64,000 nucleotides of DNA from Blastococcus sp. TML/M2B (GTDB taxonomy: Bacteria; Actinomycetota; Actinomycetes; Mycobacteriales; Geodermatophilaceae). The stretch covers positions 1,550,001 to 1,614,000 of the forward strand of contig NZ_JAENZZ010000001.1 of the NCBI RefSeq assembly GCF_016612865.1. The letters run 5' to 3'. Of this stretch, positions 10,236 to 18,657 are shown piece by piece. The translations under genes and the position numbers were made by a program. The notes beneath the pieces were generated by a model. That model was not told the DNA's origin, did no database searches, and saw only the letters and a program-made list of their open reading frames with translations. Every line of letters begins with the position of its first letter. The stretch's first letter is position 1.

Positions 10236-11344
10236 CGTCGATGGACGAGCTCCCGCTGCGGCCGGAGCTGCGGGGGCGCACGCCCTACGGCGCCCCGCAG
10301 GTGCCGGCGCAGCATCGGCTGAACACCAACGAGAACCCGCACCCGCTGCCCGACGAGCTGCTCGCCGACCTCGGCGCGGCGCTCGGGCACGCGGCGCTGG
10401 AGCTCAACCGCTACCCCGACCGGGACGCCGTCGAGCTGCGCGCCGACCTCGCCGCCTACCTCACCCGGTCGGCCGGGACGCCGGTCGACCCGGCGCAGGT
10501 GTGGGCGGCCAACGGCTCCAACGAGGTGCTCCAGCAGATCCTGCAGGCCTTCGGCGGGGCGGGCCGCACCGCGCTGGGCTTCACGCCGTCGTACTCGATG
10601 CACCCGATCATCTCGGCGGGCACCGGCACCGGCTGGGTGGACGGGCACCGGCGGGCGGACTTCACGATCGACCCGGCCGCCGCCGTCGCCCAGGTGCGCG
10701 AGGTGGCGCCGCACGTCGTCTTCGTGACCAGCCCGAACAACCCGACCGGCACCGCCGTCCCGCTGGCCACGATCGAGGCGCTGTACGAGGCGACCTCGGG
10801 CGTGCTGGTCGTCGACGAGGCCTACGCCGAGTTCGCCCGCACCGGGACGCCGTCGGCGCTGACCCTGCTCCCGGGGCGGCCGCGGCTGATCGTGAGCCGG
10901 ACGATGAGCAAGGCGTTCGGGATGGCCGGGCTGCGGCTGGGCTACCTCGCCGCCGACCCCGCCGTCGTCGACGCGCTGCAGCTGGTGCGGCTGCCCTACC
11001 ACCTGAGCTCGCTCACCCAGGCCGCCGCGCGGGCCGCGCTGGCGCACACCGACGCGCTGCTGGCGACGGTGGACGCGGTGCGGGCGCAGCGGGACCGGAT
11101 CGTCGCCGCGCTGCCGGCGCTGGGCCTGACCAGCGTGCCCAGCGACGCCAACTTCGTGCTCTTCGGCCGGTTCGCCGACGCGCCCGCCACCTGGCAGGCG
11201 CTGCTCGACCGCGGCGTGCTGGTCCGCGACGTCGGGCTGCCCGGCTGGCTCCGGGTCACCGCCGGCACCGCCGCCGAGACCGACGCCTTCCTCACCGCGC
11301 TGGGTGAGGTCGCGCCGGATCACCGCCTCGTTCTGGGAGACTGA
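10232..11344 (+). CDS. hisC: Histidinol-phosphate aminotransferase
   Basis: PLP-dependent class I/II aminotransferase converting imidazole-acetol phosphate to histidinol phosphate. The 370-residue protein has the N-terminal [10 protein letters not shown] motif, the TSPNNPTGT and VVDEAYAEF cofactor contacts, and the Schiff-base lysine in [10 protein letters not shown] (about Lys227). GTG 10232 overlaps the hisD stop; an ATG three codons later is an alternative start. hisB follows 4 bp after its stop. Confidence 0.96.
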   Translation: MTSMDELPLRPELRGRTPYGAPQVPAQHRLNTNENPHPLPDELLADLGAALGHAALELNRYPDRDAVELRADLAAYLTRSAGTPVDPAQVWAANGSNEVLQQILQAFGGAGRTALGFTPSYSMHPIISAGTGTGWVDGHRRADFTIDPAAAVAQVREVAPHVVFVTSPNNPTGTAVPLATIEALYEATSGVLVVDEAYAEFARTGTPSALTLLPGRPRLIVSRTMSKAFGMAGLRLGYLAADPAVVDALQLVRLPYHLSSLTQAAARAALAHTDALLATVDAVRAQRDRIVAALPALGLTSVPSDANFVLFGRFADAPATWQALLDRGVLVRDVGLPGWLRVTAGTAAETDAFLTALGEVAPDHRLVLGD

Positions 11345-11348
11345 GCTC

Positions 11349-11957
11349 ATGACCGCACCTGCACGTCGCACCGCCCGGGTGGAGCGCGCGACCAGCGAGA
11401 CCAAGCTGGTCGTCGAGCTCGACCTCGACGGCACGGGCACCAGCTCGATCAGCACGGGCGTCGGCTTCTACGACCACATGCTCACCGCGCTGTCCAAGCA
11501 CAGCGGCATCGACCTCACGGTGCAGGCCGACGGCGACCTGCACATCGACGCGCACCACACCGTCGAGGACGTCGCGATCGCGCTCGGCCAGGCGTTCGCC
11601 GAGGCCCTGGGCGACAAGCGCGGCATCACGCGGTACGGCGACGCCACCATCCCGATGGACGAGGTGCTGGCGCAGGCCGCCGTCGACCTGTCGGGCCGGC
11701 CGTACTTCGTGCACGCCGAGCCCGAAGGCATGACGCCGATGATCGGGCCGGACTACCCGACGTCGCTGACCAAGCACGTGCTCGAGTCGTTCGCGTTCAA
11801 CGCGCGGATCAGCCTGCACGTGCGGGTGCTCTACGCCGGCCGGGACGCCCACCACATCGTCGAGGGCCAGTTCAAGGCGCTGGCCCGCGCGCTGCGCCAG
11901 GCCGTGGCGCTGGACCCCCGCGTCACCGACGTGCCCTCGACCAAGGGTGCCCTGTAA
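11349..11957 (+). CDS. hisB: Imidazoleglycerol-phosphate dehydratase
   Basis: Manganese-dependent dehydratase for the sixth step of histidine biosynthesis. The 202-residue monofunctional form lacks the N-terminal histidinol-phosphatase domain of enterobacterial HisB. Both metal-binding repeats are visible: GFYDHM with HHTVEDVAI in the first half, and [10 protein letters not shown] with [15 protein letters not shown] in the second. ATG 11349 is chosen over an in-frame upstream start at 11304 because it begins just after the hisC stop, behind GGGAGA, and the extra residues would overlap hisC. Confidence 0.96.
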   Translation: MTAPARRTARVERATSETKLVVELDLDGTGTSSISTGVGFYDHMLTALSKHSGIDLTVQADGDLHIDAHHTVEDVAIALGQAFAEALGDKRGITRYGDATIPMDEVLAQAAVDLSGRPYFVHAEPEGMTPMIGPDYPTSLTKHVLESFAFNARISLHVRVLYAGRDAHHIVEGQFKALARALRQAVALDPRVTDVPSTKGAL

Positions 11958-11960
11958 CCG

Positions 11961-12137
11961 GTGAACTCCGGGCTGATCCTGCTGGTGTTCGGCGGCTTCC
12001 TCCTCGGCGGCGCGTGGAGCATCTGGAGCGTCGACGAGGACGACCCCCGCCGGAGCACCCCGCAGGTGGTGTTCGCCGTCGTCCTGCTGCTGGCGGCGCT
12101 GCTGGCGTCCGCGGCGGGCGTGCTCCGGCTCGTCTGA
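11961..12137 (+). CDS. 58-residue two-helix membrane protein in the his operon
   Basis: A very small ORF, GTG to TGA, that begins 3 bp after the hisB stop. The product has two hydrophobic helices (about residues 4-21 and 36-55) separated by a charged loop, SVDEDDPRRSTPQ. Third codon positions are nearly all G or C and the gene fits the operon spacing with no gap, which supports it being real. I do not recognise a family. It could be a small regulatory or complex-associated membrane protein; its place in the operon does not show a histidine role. Confidence 0.65.
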   Translation: MNSGLILLVFGGFLLGGAWSIWSVDEDDPRRSTPQVVFAVVLLLAALLASAAGVLRLV

Positions 12138-12144
12138 CCCGCGG

Positions 12145-12744
12145 ATGAGCGGGGCGGACGAGCAGCGCCTCCTGCGCACCGTGCTCGCCGACCCGACGGT
12201 CGCGGCGGTGCTCGACCGGGCGCCGGCCCTGGGCGTGGCCGACTGGTGGCTCACCGCCGGGGTGCTGTTCCAGACGGTGTGGAACGACCTCACCGGCCGC
12301 CCGCCCGGGACCGGCATCCGCGACGCCGACCTCTTCTACTTCGACGAGGACACCTCGTGGGAGGCGGAGGACGTCGTCATCCGGGCCGGGGCGGAGCTGT
12401 TCGCCGACCTGCCCGTGCCCGTGGAGATCCGCAACGAGGCGCGGGTGCACCTCTGGTACGCCGACCACTTCGGGACGCCGGCCCCGCCGTTCCGCGACTG
12501 CGCCGACGCCATCGACTCCTTCGCCGCGGTCTGCTGCGCCGTGGGCGTCACGGTGGACGCCTCCGGCGAGCCGCGGGTGTACGCGCCGTACGGGCTCGAC
12601 GACCTGTTCGGGCTGGTCGTGCGCCCCAACCCGCGGCTGGCGCCGCGGGCGGTCTACGAGGCCAAGGCGGCGCGCTGGCTGGGGGAGTGGCCGGAGCTGA
12701 CCGTGCTGCCGTGGGACGCGGCGGTACCGATACCGCACCGCTGA
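12145..12744 (+). CDS. Nucleotidyltransferase-like protein (DUF925/NTP_transf_6)
   Basis: A 199-residue protein resembling the DUF925 (PF06042) nucleotidyltransferase-like family. Characteristic features are WWLTAGVLFQTVWND near the N-terminus, the acidic DADLFYFDEDTSWEAED stretch that supplies candidate metal ligands, the basic strand VEIRNEARVHLWY, and GLDDLFGLVVRPNP. The biochemical substrate of the family is not established. ATG 12145 lies 7 bp after the small membrane protein, so it is likely read with the his operon. Confidence 0.82.
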   Translation: MSGADEQRLLRTVLADPTVAAVLDRAPALGVADWWLTAGVLFQTVWNDLTGRPPGTGIRDADLFYFDEDTSWEAEDVVIRAGAELFADLPVPVEIRNEARVHLWYADHFGTPAPPFRDCADAIDSFAAVCCAVGVTVDASGEPRVYAPYGLDDLFGLVVRPNPRLAPRAVYEAKAARWLGEWPELTVLPWDAAVPIPHR

Positions 12745-12788
12745 CCCGGGCGCACCCCGGGCCGGGGTGCCTCTCCCTCATCCGGGTG

Positions 12789-12843
12789 ATGATCATCTGC
12801 GTCCGCTCGGCTGCGGGCCGCCGCGGGACGACCAGATGATCAT
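12789..12843. repeat. 11-bp inverted repeat (ATGATCATCTG / CAGATGATCAT) over a gene start
   Basis: Arms at 12789-12799 and 12833-12843 are perfect reverse complements with a 33-nt gap. Each arm contains the 8-bp palindrome ATGATCAT, unusually AT-rich for this genome, and the two palindromes are 47 bp apart. The right arm covers the likely ATG of the glycosyltransferase (12836). It could be a paired operator or an RNA stem hiding the start codon. Confidence 0.6.
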
Positions 12844-14788
12844 GGTCCTCCGCATGCAGCAGTCGCTGCCCGCCGCCCCGGCCGACCCACGGTCGGCCGA
12901 CGCGCAGCTCCGCCTCGGTGACGTGCTCCTCGAGCAGGGCGTGATCACCCGCGACCAGCTGCGCGAGGCCCTCGACGGCCACCGGCAGGTCGGTGAACCC
13001 CTCGGTGCCGTCCTGCTCGCGCGGGGAGCGATCACCCGCCGGCAGCTCTACACCGCGCTCGCCCAGGTGTGGGGCGCCGACATCACCTTCCTCGACTCCG
13101 ACGACGTCGACCCGGAGCTCGCCCGGCTGTTCCCCGCCGATCTGCTCGCCCGCGAGCTGTGGCTGCCGGTGCGGATCGAGCAGTCTGCCGACGGCGGCCG
13201 GCAGGTCGTCGTCGCCGTCGCCGGTCGCCCGTCGGTGCACATCGCCGACGAGGTCGCCGCCCGCACCGGCATCCCCCGGGTGCGGCAGGTGGTGACCTCC
13301 GACTGGGACGTGCACCGCGGCCTGCGCACCGCCTGGCGCGACGAGCTGGTGCACACCTCGGTGCGCGCGCTGGCCGAGCAGCGCCCCGCTGAGTCCGCGT
13401 CGCAGGTGTTCGTGTGGTGGCAGATCGCGCTCGCCGTCGGCCTGGTCGCGGGCACCACGCTGTCGGCCGTCCTGTGGTTCTCCGCCACGGCGCTCGTCGT
13501 CGTGGCGGTGCTCAACGTCTCCGTCGCGCTCGCCGTGGGCGCGAAGGCCCTGATCAGCACGGTCGGCACCGCGTACGAGACCGTCGAGCAGGTCACCGAC
13601 GAGGAGGTCGCCGCGCTCGTCGACGCCGACCTGCCGCGGTACTCGATCCTCGTGCCGGTCTACAAGGAGGCCGGGATCGTCGGGTTGCTCATGCGCAACC
13701 TCGCCGCGCTGGACTACCCGCGGGAGAAGGTGGAGATCCTCCTGCTGCTCGAGGAGGACGACGAGGAGACCCTCGCCGCCGCGCTGGCCGCCGCCCCGCC
13801 GGACATCGTCCGGATCATCGTGGTCCCGCACTCGCTGCCCAAGACCAAGCCGAGGGCCTGCAACGTGGGCCTGACCTTCGCCCGCGGCGAGTTCGTGGTC
13901 ATCTACGACGCCGAGGACCGCCCGGACCCCGACCAGCTGAAGAAGGCCGTCGTCGCGTTCGGCAAGGGCGGCGAGGACCTGGCGTGCGTGCAGGCCGCGC
14001 TGAACTACTTCAACGCCACCGAGAACGTGCTCACCCGCATGTTCACCCTCGAGTACTCCTCGTGGTTCGACTACACGCTGGCCGGCCTGGACAAGCTGCG
14101 GCTGCCGATCCCGCTCGGCGGCACCAGCAACCACTTCCGGGCCGGCGCGCTGCGCGAGCTCGGCGGCTGGGACCCCTACAACGTCACCGAGGACGCCGAC
14201 CTGGGCATCCGCGCCTCGGCCCGCGGCTACCGGGTCGCCGTCGTCAACTCCACGACGTACGAAGAGGCCAACATGGCCGTCGGCAACTGGATCCGGCAGC
14301 GCAGCCGCTGGGTCAAGGGCTACATGCAGACGGTGCTGGTGCACAGCCGCCGGCCGGTGGCGCTCTTCCGCAGCGTCGGGGCCCGGCAGACCGCCGGGTT
14401 CGCCCTGCTCATCGGCGGCACCCCGCTGATGTTCCTGGCCACGCCCTGGCTGTACGCCTTGTTCGTCGTGGACCTCGTCCGGCCCGGGCTGCTGGTGTCC
14501 GCCCTGCCGCAGTGGCTGGTGACGGTCAGCCTGGGCAACCTGCTGCTCGGCAACGGCGTGATCATCTACCTGTCGCTGCTCGCCGGGTTCAAGCGGCGCA
14601 ACTACCGGCTGGTGCCCTTCGCGCTGCTGTCCCCGCTGTACTGGCTGCTGCACTCGGTCGCGGCCTACAAGGCGGCCTGGCAGCTGGTCACCAAGCCGTT
14701 CTACTGGGAGAAGACGACGCACGGGCTGTCCAGCCACGTCGCCCCCGGCCCGGCGGCGACCGCCACCGACCGGGCGGACGACCAGTGA
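12836..14788 (+). CDS. Processive family 2 glycosyltransferase with N-terminal MshEN-like domain
   Basis: A roughly 650-residue membrane glycosyltransferase. Residues about 20-80 carry two tandem MshEN-type motifs (LRLGDVLLEQG then PLGAVLLARG, each followed by ITRxQL and LxxAL), a fold that in MshE and NfrB binds cyclic di-GMP. After a linker and two membrane helices (about 195-240) comes the GT2 domain: YSILVPVYKEAG, the acidic DAEDRPDPDQL, VTEDADLG, and the acceptor motif QRSRWVKG (QxxRW) of processive synthases. Three or four C-terminal helices follow. Start uncertain: ATG 12836, 12842 or 12854. The next gene overlaps it by GTGA. Inferred role: exopolysaccharide synthesis gated by a nucleotide second messenger. 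Confidence 0.85.
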   Translation: MIMVLRMQQSLPAAPADPRSADAQLRLGDVLLEQGVITRDQLREALDGHRQVGEPLGAVLLARGAITRRQLYTALAQVWGADITFLDSDDVDPELARLFPADLLARELWLPVRIEQSADGGRQVVVAVAGRPSVHIADEVAARTGIPRVRQVVTSDWDVHRGLRTAWRDELVHTSVRALAEQRPAESASQVFVWWQIALAVGLVAGTTLSAVLWFSATALVVVAVLNVSVALAVGAKALISTVGTAYETVEQVTDEEVAALVDADLPRYSILVPVYKEAGIVGLLMRNLAALDYPREKVEILLLLEEDDEETLAAALAAAPPDIVRIIVVPHSLPKTKPRACNVGLTFARGEFVVIYDAEDRPDPDQLKKAVVAFGKGGEDLACVQAALNYFNATENVLTRMFTLEYSSWFDYTLAGLDKLRLPIPLGGTSNHFRAGALRELGGWDPYNVTEDADLGIRASARGYRVAVVNSTTYEEANMAVGNWIRQRSRWVKGYMQTVLVHSRRPVALFRSVGARQTAGFALLIGGTPLMFLATPWLYALFVVDLVRPGLLVSALPQWLVTVSLGNLLLGNGVIIYLSLLAGFKRRNYRLVPFALLSPLYWLLHSVAAYKAAWQLVTKPFYWEKTTHGLSSHVAPGPAATATDRADDQ

Positions 14789-15345
14789 CCACCGTGCCGT
14801 CGCCGCTCGCTCCGCTTCCGCACCGGCGGCGCACCGCCGTCTCCCCGGTCGATGCGTCTCCGGTCGCTGCCGGCGCCGCACCTCGGTCCGTTCCCCTGGG
14901 CCGGGTGAGCGCGGCCGCGCTGCTCGCAGTCGGCGCGGTCGCGGGCGGGCTGCTGGTCGCCGGCCGGCCCTGGCAGGACGCGCTGCTGCCGGGGTTCGCG
15001 CTGCTGCTCGCCGCCTACGGGGCGGTCTTCTGCCTGCGGGCGGTGACCGTCACCGGCTTCCTCGCGGGCTCCGCCGGGGCCGGACTGGTGATCGCCGGAT
15101 CGATCCCGCTGCTCGGGGCGCTGGCGGTGGCCGGGGTGCTCGCCGTCGCGTGCGGCGGGGCGCCCGAGTGGCGCCGGGTGGAGGCCTGGCAGTCCGACCG
15201 CGCCCGGATGGGTGACTCCGCCCCGGGGCCGGTCGGTCGGCTGTGGCGCTGGGACCGCGTGGCCGCGGCCTTCCTGGTGCTGTCCTTCCCGCCGGCCATG
15301 GCGGCCTTCGCGGAGTTCTTCATCGCCTGGAGCACCTCGCGCTGA
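14785..15345 (+). CDS. Hypothetical membrane protein coupled to the glycosyltransferase
   Basis: A 186-residue protein with a proline- and arginine-rich N-terminal tail (about 1-45) and four predicted helices, two pairs at about 48-92 and 94-120 and one near the C-terminus (FLVLSFPPAMAAFAEFFIAW). I recognise no domain. The GTG overlaps the glycosyltransferase stop (GTGA), so the two are probably translated together and the product may be an accessory subunit of the polysaccharide synthase. The last helix precedes the stop directly. Confidence 0.7.
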   Translation: MTTVPSPLAPLPHRRRTAVSPVDASPVAAGAAPRSVPLGRVSAAALLAVGAVAGGLLVAGRPWQDALLPGFALLLAAYGAVFCLRAVTVTGFLAGSAGAGLVIAGSIPLLGALAVAGVLAVACGGAPEWRRVEAWQSDRARMGDSAPGPVGRLWRWDRVAAAFLVLSFPPAMAAFAEFFIAWSTSR

Positions 15346-15380
15346 GGCCCGTGCCCCGGCCGGGCAGCCGGTGCGCCCGC

Positions 15381-15430
15381 ATGCGCACGAGCGTGGCCTC
15401 CCGCCCGCCGGAGACCACGCTCGTGCGCAT
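15381..15430. terminator. 16-bp perfect hairpin downstream of the glycosyltransferase operon
   Basis: Arms 15381-15396 (ATGCGCACGAGCGTGG) and 15415-15430 are perfect reverse complements with an 18-nt loop that can itself pair (TCC with GGA). It lies 36 bp past the membrane protein stop and 77 bp before the hisH -10. No U-tract follows, as is common in high-GC actinobacteria. It could equally be a dispersed REP-like palindrome. Confidence 0.6.
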
Positions 15431-15506
15431 CCGCGCGACCGGTGGGCTGGTGGTGGCCGTCGCAGCGCCTCGGGGGAATCCCCGGCGGGGCCGCTGCGCT
15501 GGTCGG

Positions 15507-15512
15507 TAGCGT
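15507..15512 (+). promoter_or_regulatory. -10 element (TAGCGT) for leaderless hisH
   Basis: TAGCGT lies 7 nt before the hisH GTG, so hisH appears to be transcribed from its own leaderless promoter after the hairpin at 15381-15430. Confidence 0.5.
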
Positions 15513-15519
15513 GGCAGGC

Positions 15520-16158
15520 GTGAAGAAGGTGGCGGTCCTCGACTACGGGTCGGGCAATCTGCGCTCGGCGGAGCGCGCGCTCGCGCGGGTGGGGGCCGAC
15601 GTCACCGTCACCTCCGACGCGCAGACCGCGCTCGAGGCCGACGGTCTCGTCGTCCCCGGCGTCGGCGCGTTCGCCGCGTGCATGGAGGGCCTCAAGGCCG
15701 TCGACGGCGCGCGGATCATCGACCGCCGGCTGGCCGGCGGTCGTCCGGTGCTCGGCATCTGCGTCGGCATGCAGATCCTCTTCGAGCGCGGCGTCGAGCA
15801 CGGTCACGATGCGGAGGGCTGCGGCGAGTGGCCCGGCGTCGTCGAGCCGCTCCGGGCCCCGGTGCTGCCGCACATGGGCTGGAACACCGTCGACGTCGCC
15901 CCCGGCAGCGTGCTCTTCGACGGGATCGAGGACGAGCGCTTCTACTTCGTGCACTCCTACGGCGTCCGCGAGTTCACCCTCGGTCAGGACGACCTGCCCT
16001 CGCCGCTGCCCAAGCCGAAGGTCACCTGGGCCGAGCACGGCGACCGGTTCGTCGCGGGCATCGAGAACACCGCGCTGTCGGCGACGCAGTTCCACCCGGA
16101 GAAGAGCGGCGACGCCGGCGCCCAGCTGCTCACCAACTGGCTGGGCACGCTCGCCTGA
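15520..16158 (+). CDS. hisH: Imidazole glycerol phosphate synthase, glutamine amidotransferase subunit
   Basis: Class I glutaminase that feeds ammonia to HisF in the fifth step of histidine biosynthesis. The 212 residues include the nucleophile in [10 protein letters not shown] (Cys81) and the His-Glu of the triad in FHPEK (His192, Glu194), plus the N-terminal [18 protein letters not shown] 15520 is chosen over a frame opening at 15442 because the -10 hexamer is inside the longer version. Its partner hisF is at 18654. The convergent methyltransferase stop abuts its stop with no gap. Confidence 0.96.
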   Translation: MKKVAVLDYGSGNLRSAERALARVGADVTVTSDAQTALEADGLVVPGVGAFAACMEGLKAVDGARIIDRRLAGGRPVLGICVGMQILFERGVEHGHDAEGCGEWPGVVEPLRAPVLPHMGWNTVDVAPGSVLFDGIEDERFYFVHSYGVREFTLGQDDLPSPLPKPKVTWAEHGDRFVAGIENTALSATQFHPEKSGDAGAQLLTNWLGTLA

Positions 16159-16863
16159 TCAGGGCAGCGCGAGCAGCCGCAGGGCGAGGAAGCCCGGGCG
16201 GGTGCTCAGCTTCGCGGCCTCCTCGGGCCAGCGCTGCCGCATGCTCTCCGGCGGCCGCGGCTCGACCAGCCGCTGGATGACGAACCCGGCGTCGGTGGCC
16301 GCGGCGCAGAGGTCGGACAGCGGCTCGCGCCAGAACTGCACCTCGTGCCGCCCCGACAGCATCGACCAGGCGTCGGTCTCCAGGACGCGGTCGAAGTAGG
16401 AGCCGCCCTTGCGCAGCCAGTCGGTGGTCGGGTGCTGGGTGGAGACGACGGCAGCACCGCCGGGCTTCAGGACCCGGCGCATCTCGGCGAAGGCGGCGCG
16501 CTCGTCCGCGACGTAGTGGATCGCGAGGGCGCAGACGACCAGGTCGACGGAGGCGTCGGGGTAGGGGAGGGGCTCGTCCAGCCGGGCGACGCGGATCTCG
16601 GCGCGGTCGCCGACCCGCGCCCGCGCCAGCTCCACCATGGCGCTGCTGGCGTCGAAGCCGACGACCTCCGCGCCGCGCGCCAGCAGCTCCTCGGCGTAGA
16701 GGCCCGGCCCGCACCCGGCGTCCAGCACCCGCAGGCCGGTGACGTCGCCCAGCAGCTCCAGCACGGCCGGCCGGTCGTAGTGGGCGTTGTAGGCGCCGTC
16801 CTCGGCGTGCGCCAGGAACTCGTCGGCCATGGACTCGTAGGGGCGCCAGAGCTCGTCGGTCAC
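16159..16863 (-). CDS. Class I SAM-dependent methyltransferase
   Basis: A 234-residue UbiE/COQ5-like methyltransferase. SAM-binding motif I is VLDAGCGPGLYAEELL, motif II the acidic strand VVGFDASSAM, motif IV VDLVVCALAIHYV, and post-motif VLKPGGAAVVSTQHP. The C-terminal region (from about 165) has no identified substrate domain. Substrate unknown. GTG 16863 has TAGGGT 6 nt upstream, so it is probably leaderless. It lies on the reverse strand inside the his region, convergent with hisH, and shares no obvious role with it. Confidence 0.88.
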   Translation of the reverse strand: MTDELWRPYESMADEFLAHAEDGAYNAHYDRPAVLELLGDVTGLRVLDAGCGPGLYAEELLARGAEVVGFDASSAMVELARARVGDRAEIRVARLDEPLPYPDASVDLVVCALAIHYVADERAAFAEMRRVLKPGGAAVVSTQHPTTDWLRKGGSYFDRVLETDAWSMLSGRHEVQFWREPLSDLCAAATDAGFVIQRLVEPRPPESMRQRWPEEAAKLSTRPGFLALRLLALP

Positions 16864-16869
16864 CGGGCG

Positions 16870-16875
16870 ACCCTA
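16870..16875 (-). promoter_or_regulatory. -10 element (TAGGGT) of the methyltransferase gene
   Basis: On the reverse strand TAGGGT is 6 nt before GTG 16863, the same leaderless layout seen elsewhere in the window. Confidence 0.45.
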
Positions 16876-16885
16876 GTGGCGCGGG

Positions 16886-17485
16886 TCACCACCGGCCGCG
16901 GTGCACGACCTCGTCCAGGCCGCGTCGCCCGCGCCGCAGCGAGGGGGAGCGGCGGTCGCCCTCGCCGGGGTAGCCGATCGACAGGCAGCCGACCGGCCGG
17001 TACTCCCCGGGCACCCCGAACGCGGCGCGCAGCGCGTCCACCTTGTCCCCGGGCACGCCGAAGAAGCAGGCGCCGAGCCCCTCGTCGACGGCGGTCAGCA
17101 GCACGAGCAGCGACGCCATCCCGGCGTCGACGTCCCAGTACGGCACCGGCCAGCGCGCCTCGTCGCGGTCGGTCCAGCCCTTGTCCGGCTCGGCGTACCG
17201 GTCGAGGTAGGCCTGCTTGTTCGCGAACGGCACGACCAGCAGCGGCGCCCGGCGCATCCGCGTCAGCCAGGCGTCCGGCGCGCCGGCGTCGGTGGTCGCC
17301 GTCCAGAAGCGGTCCCGGTCCTCGTCGTCCTCCAGCACCAGGAACGCCCAGCCCTGGCTGAACCCGGCCGAGGGCGCCCGGATGGCGTGCGCCAGCAGCC
17401 GCTCCCGCACCTCCGGCGGCACCGGCCGGTCGGGGTCGTAGTCGCGCACCATGCGACGGCGGCGGACCACCTCTGCGAACTCCAC
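16886..17485 (-). CDS. Nitroreductase-family flavoprotein
   Basis: A 199-residue FMN-dependent oxidoreductase of the nitroreductase fold. The N-terminal FMN-phosphate motif is [18 protein letters not shown], followed by [18 protein letters not shown], and a C-terminal FMN contact region [19 protein letters not shown] with [10 protein letters not shown]. The substrate is not evident. GTG 17485 is chosen as start because [14 protein letters not shown] begins the family alignment; a longer frame runs back through the priA start and is rejected. A weaker hexamer CAGGCT lies 6 nt before it. Divergent from priA. Confidence 0.88.
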   Translation of the reverse strand: MEFAEVVRRRRMVRDYDPDRPVPPEVRERLLAHAIRAPSAGFSQGWAFLVLEDDEDRDRFWTATTDAGAPDAWLTRMRRAPLLVVPFANKQAYLDRYAEPDKGWTDRDEARWPVPYWDVDAGMASLLVLLTAVDEGLGACFFGVPGDKVDALRAAFGVPGEYRPVGCLSIGYPGEGDRRSPSLRRGRRGLDEVVHRGRW

Positions 17486-17523
17486 GGCGACAGCCTGCCG
17501 CAGAACTCCGATGACATCGCTCC

Positions 17524-17529
17524 TAGGCT
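17524..17529 (+). promoter_or_regulatory. -10 element (TAGGCT) for leaderless priA
   Basis: TAGGCT lies 7 nt before the GTG of priA, in the 51-bp space shared with the divergent nitroreductase gene. Confidence 0.5.
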
Positions 17530-17536
17530 GGTCACC

Positions 17537-18268
17537 GTGCCGAAGCTGCAGCTGCTCCCCGCCGTCGACGTCGCCGACGGACAGGCCGTGCGCCTCGTCC
17601 AGGGGGAGGCCGGGAGCGAGACCTCCTACGGCGACCCGCTCGAGGCCGCCCTCCAGTGGCAGCGCGACGGCGCCGAGTGGGTCCACCTGGTCGACCTGGA
17701 CGCCGCCTTCGGCCGCGGCAGCAACCGCGAGCTGCTGGCCCGCGTCGTCGGTGAGCTGGACGTCGACGTCGAGCTCTCCGGCGGCATCCGGGACGACGAG
17801 TCGCTGGCCGCGGCGCTGGCCACCGGCTGCCGCCGGGTCAACCTGGGCACCGCGGCGCTGGAGTCGCCCGAGTGGTGCGCCCGCGCCATCGCCGAGCACG
17901 GCGACCGCATCGCCGTCGGGCTGGACGTGCGCGGCACCCGGCTGGCCGCCCGCGGCTGGACGCAGGAGGGCGGCGAGCTCTACGAGACCCTCGCCCGCCT
18001 GGACGCCGAGGGCTGCGCCCGCTACGTCGTCACCGACATCACCAAGGACGGCACGCTCAAGGGCCCGAACCTGGAGCTGCTGCGCGAGGTCTGCGCCGCG
18101 ACGCCGCGCCCGGTCATCGCCTCCGGCGGCGTGAGCTCGCTGGACGACATCCGCGCCCTGGCCGGGTTGACCGCCGTCGGCGTCGAGGGCGCCATCGTCG
18201 GCAAGGCCCTGTACGCCGGCGCCTTCACCCTGCCGCAGGCCTTGCGGATCACCGAGGAGCTCGCGTGA
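17537..18268 (+). CDS. priA: Bifunctional HisA/TrpF isomerase PriA
   Basis: A (beta-alpha)8 barrel isomerase that in actinobacteria catalyses the Amadori rearrangement for both histidine (ProFAR, HisA) and tryptophan (PRA, TrpF). The 243 residues have the two catalytic aspartates, Asp11 in [10 protein letters not shown] and Asp167 in [13 protein letters not shown], and phosphate-binding glycines in SGGIRDDES and [10 protein letters not shown]. The bifunctional call rests on phylum knowledge and on there being no trpF among the trp genes here. GTG 17537 is preceded by a leaderless -10. It overlaps the RidA gene by GTGA. Confidence 0.93.
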   Translation: MPKLQLLPAVDVADGQAVRLVQGEAGSETSYGDPLEAALQWQRDGAEWVHLVDLDAAFGRGSNRELLARVVGELDVDVELSGGIRDDESLAAALATGCRRVNLGTAALESPEWCARAIAEHGDRIAVGLDVRGTRLAARGWTQEGGELYETLARLDAEGCARYVVTDITKDGTLKGPNLELLREVCAATPRPVIASGGVSSLDDIRALAGLTAVGVEGAIVGKALYAGAFTLPQALRITEELA

Positions 18269-18657
18269 GCGTGGTGCGGCTGGGCTCGGGCAGCCCGTGG
18301 GAGGCGGTGGTCGGCTACAGCCGCGTCGTCGTCCGCGGTGACACCGCCTGGGTCAGCGGCACCACCTCCACGGTGGACGGCGAGGTCGCCCACCCCGGCG
18401 ACGCCGCCGCGCAGACCCGGCAGGCGCTCGCGATCATCGAGCAGTCGCTGGAGCGGGCCGGGTTCACCATGGCCGACGTCGTCCGCACGCGGCTGTTCGT
18501 CACCGACATCTCCCGGTGGGAGGAGGTCGGGCGGGTGCACGGCGAGGTCTTCGGCGACATCCGGCCGGCCACCTCGATGGTGCAGGTCGCCGCCCTCATC
18601 GACCCCGCCCACCTGGTCGAGATCGAGGCCGACGCGGTGCGGGGGGCCGGGGCATGA
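18265..18657 (+). CDS. RidA-family enamine/imine deaminase-like protein
   Basis: A 130-residue YjgF/YER057c/RidA protein, a trimeric fold that hydrolyses reactive enamines and imines from PLP enzymes. The C-terminal half has the conserved arginine in [11 protein letters not shown] and [19 protein letters not shown], with the terminal acidic VEIEADAV strand. It sits between priA and hisF with overlaps on both sides (GTGA and ATGA), so it is made with the histidine enzymes. A role in damage control during histidine or tryptophan synthesis is inference. RidA paralogues are diverse and some have other substrates. Confidence 0.88.
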   Translation: MSVVRLGSGSPWEAVVGYSRVVVRGDTAWVSGTTSTVDGEVAHPGDAAAQTRQALAIIEQSLERAGFTMADVVRTRLFVTDISRWEEVGRVHGEVFGDIRPATSMVQVAALIDPAHLVEIEADAVRGAGA

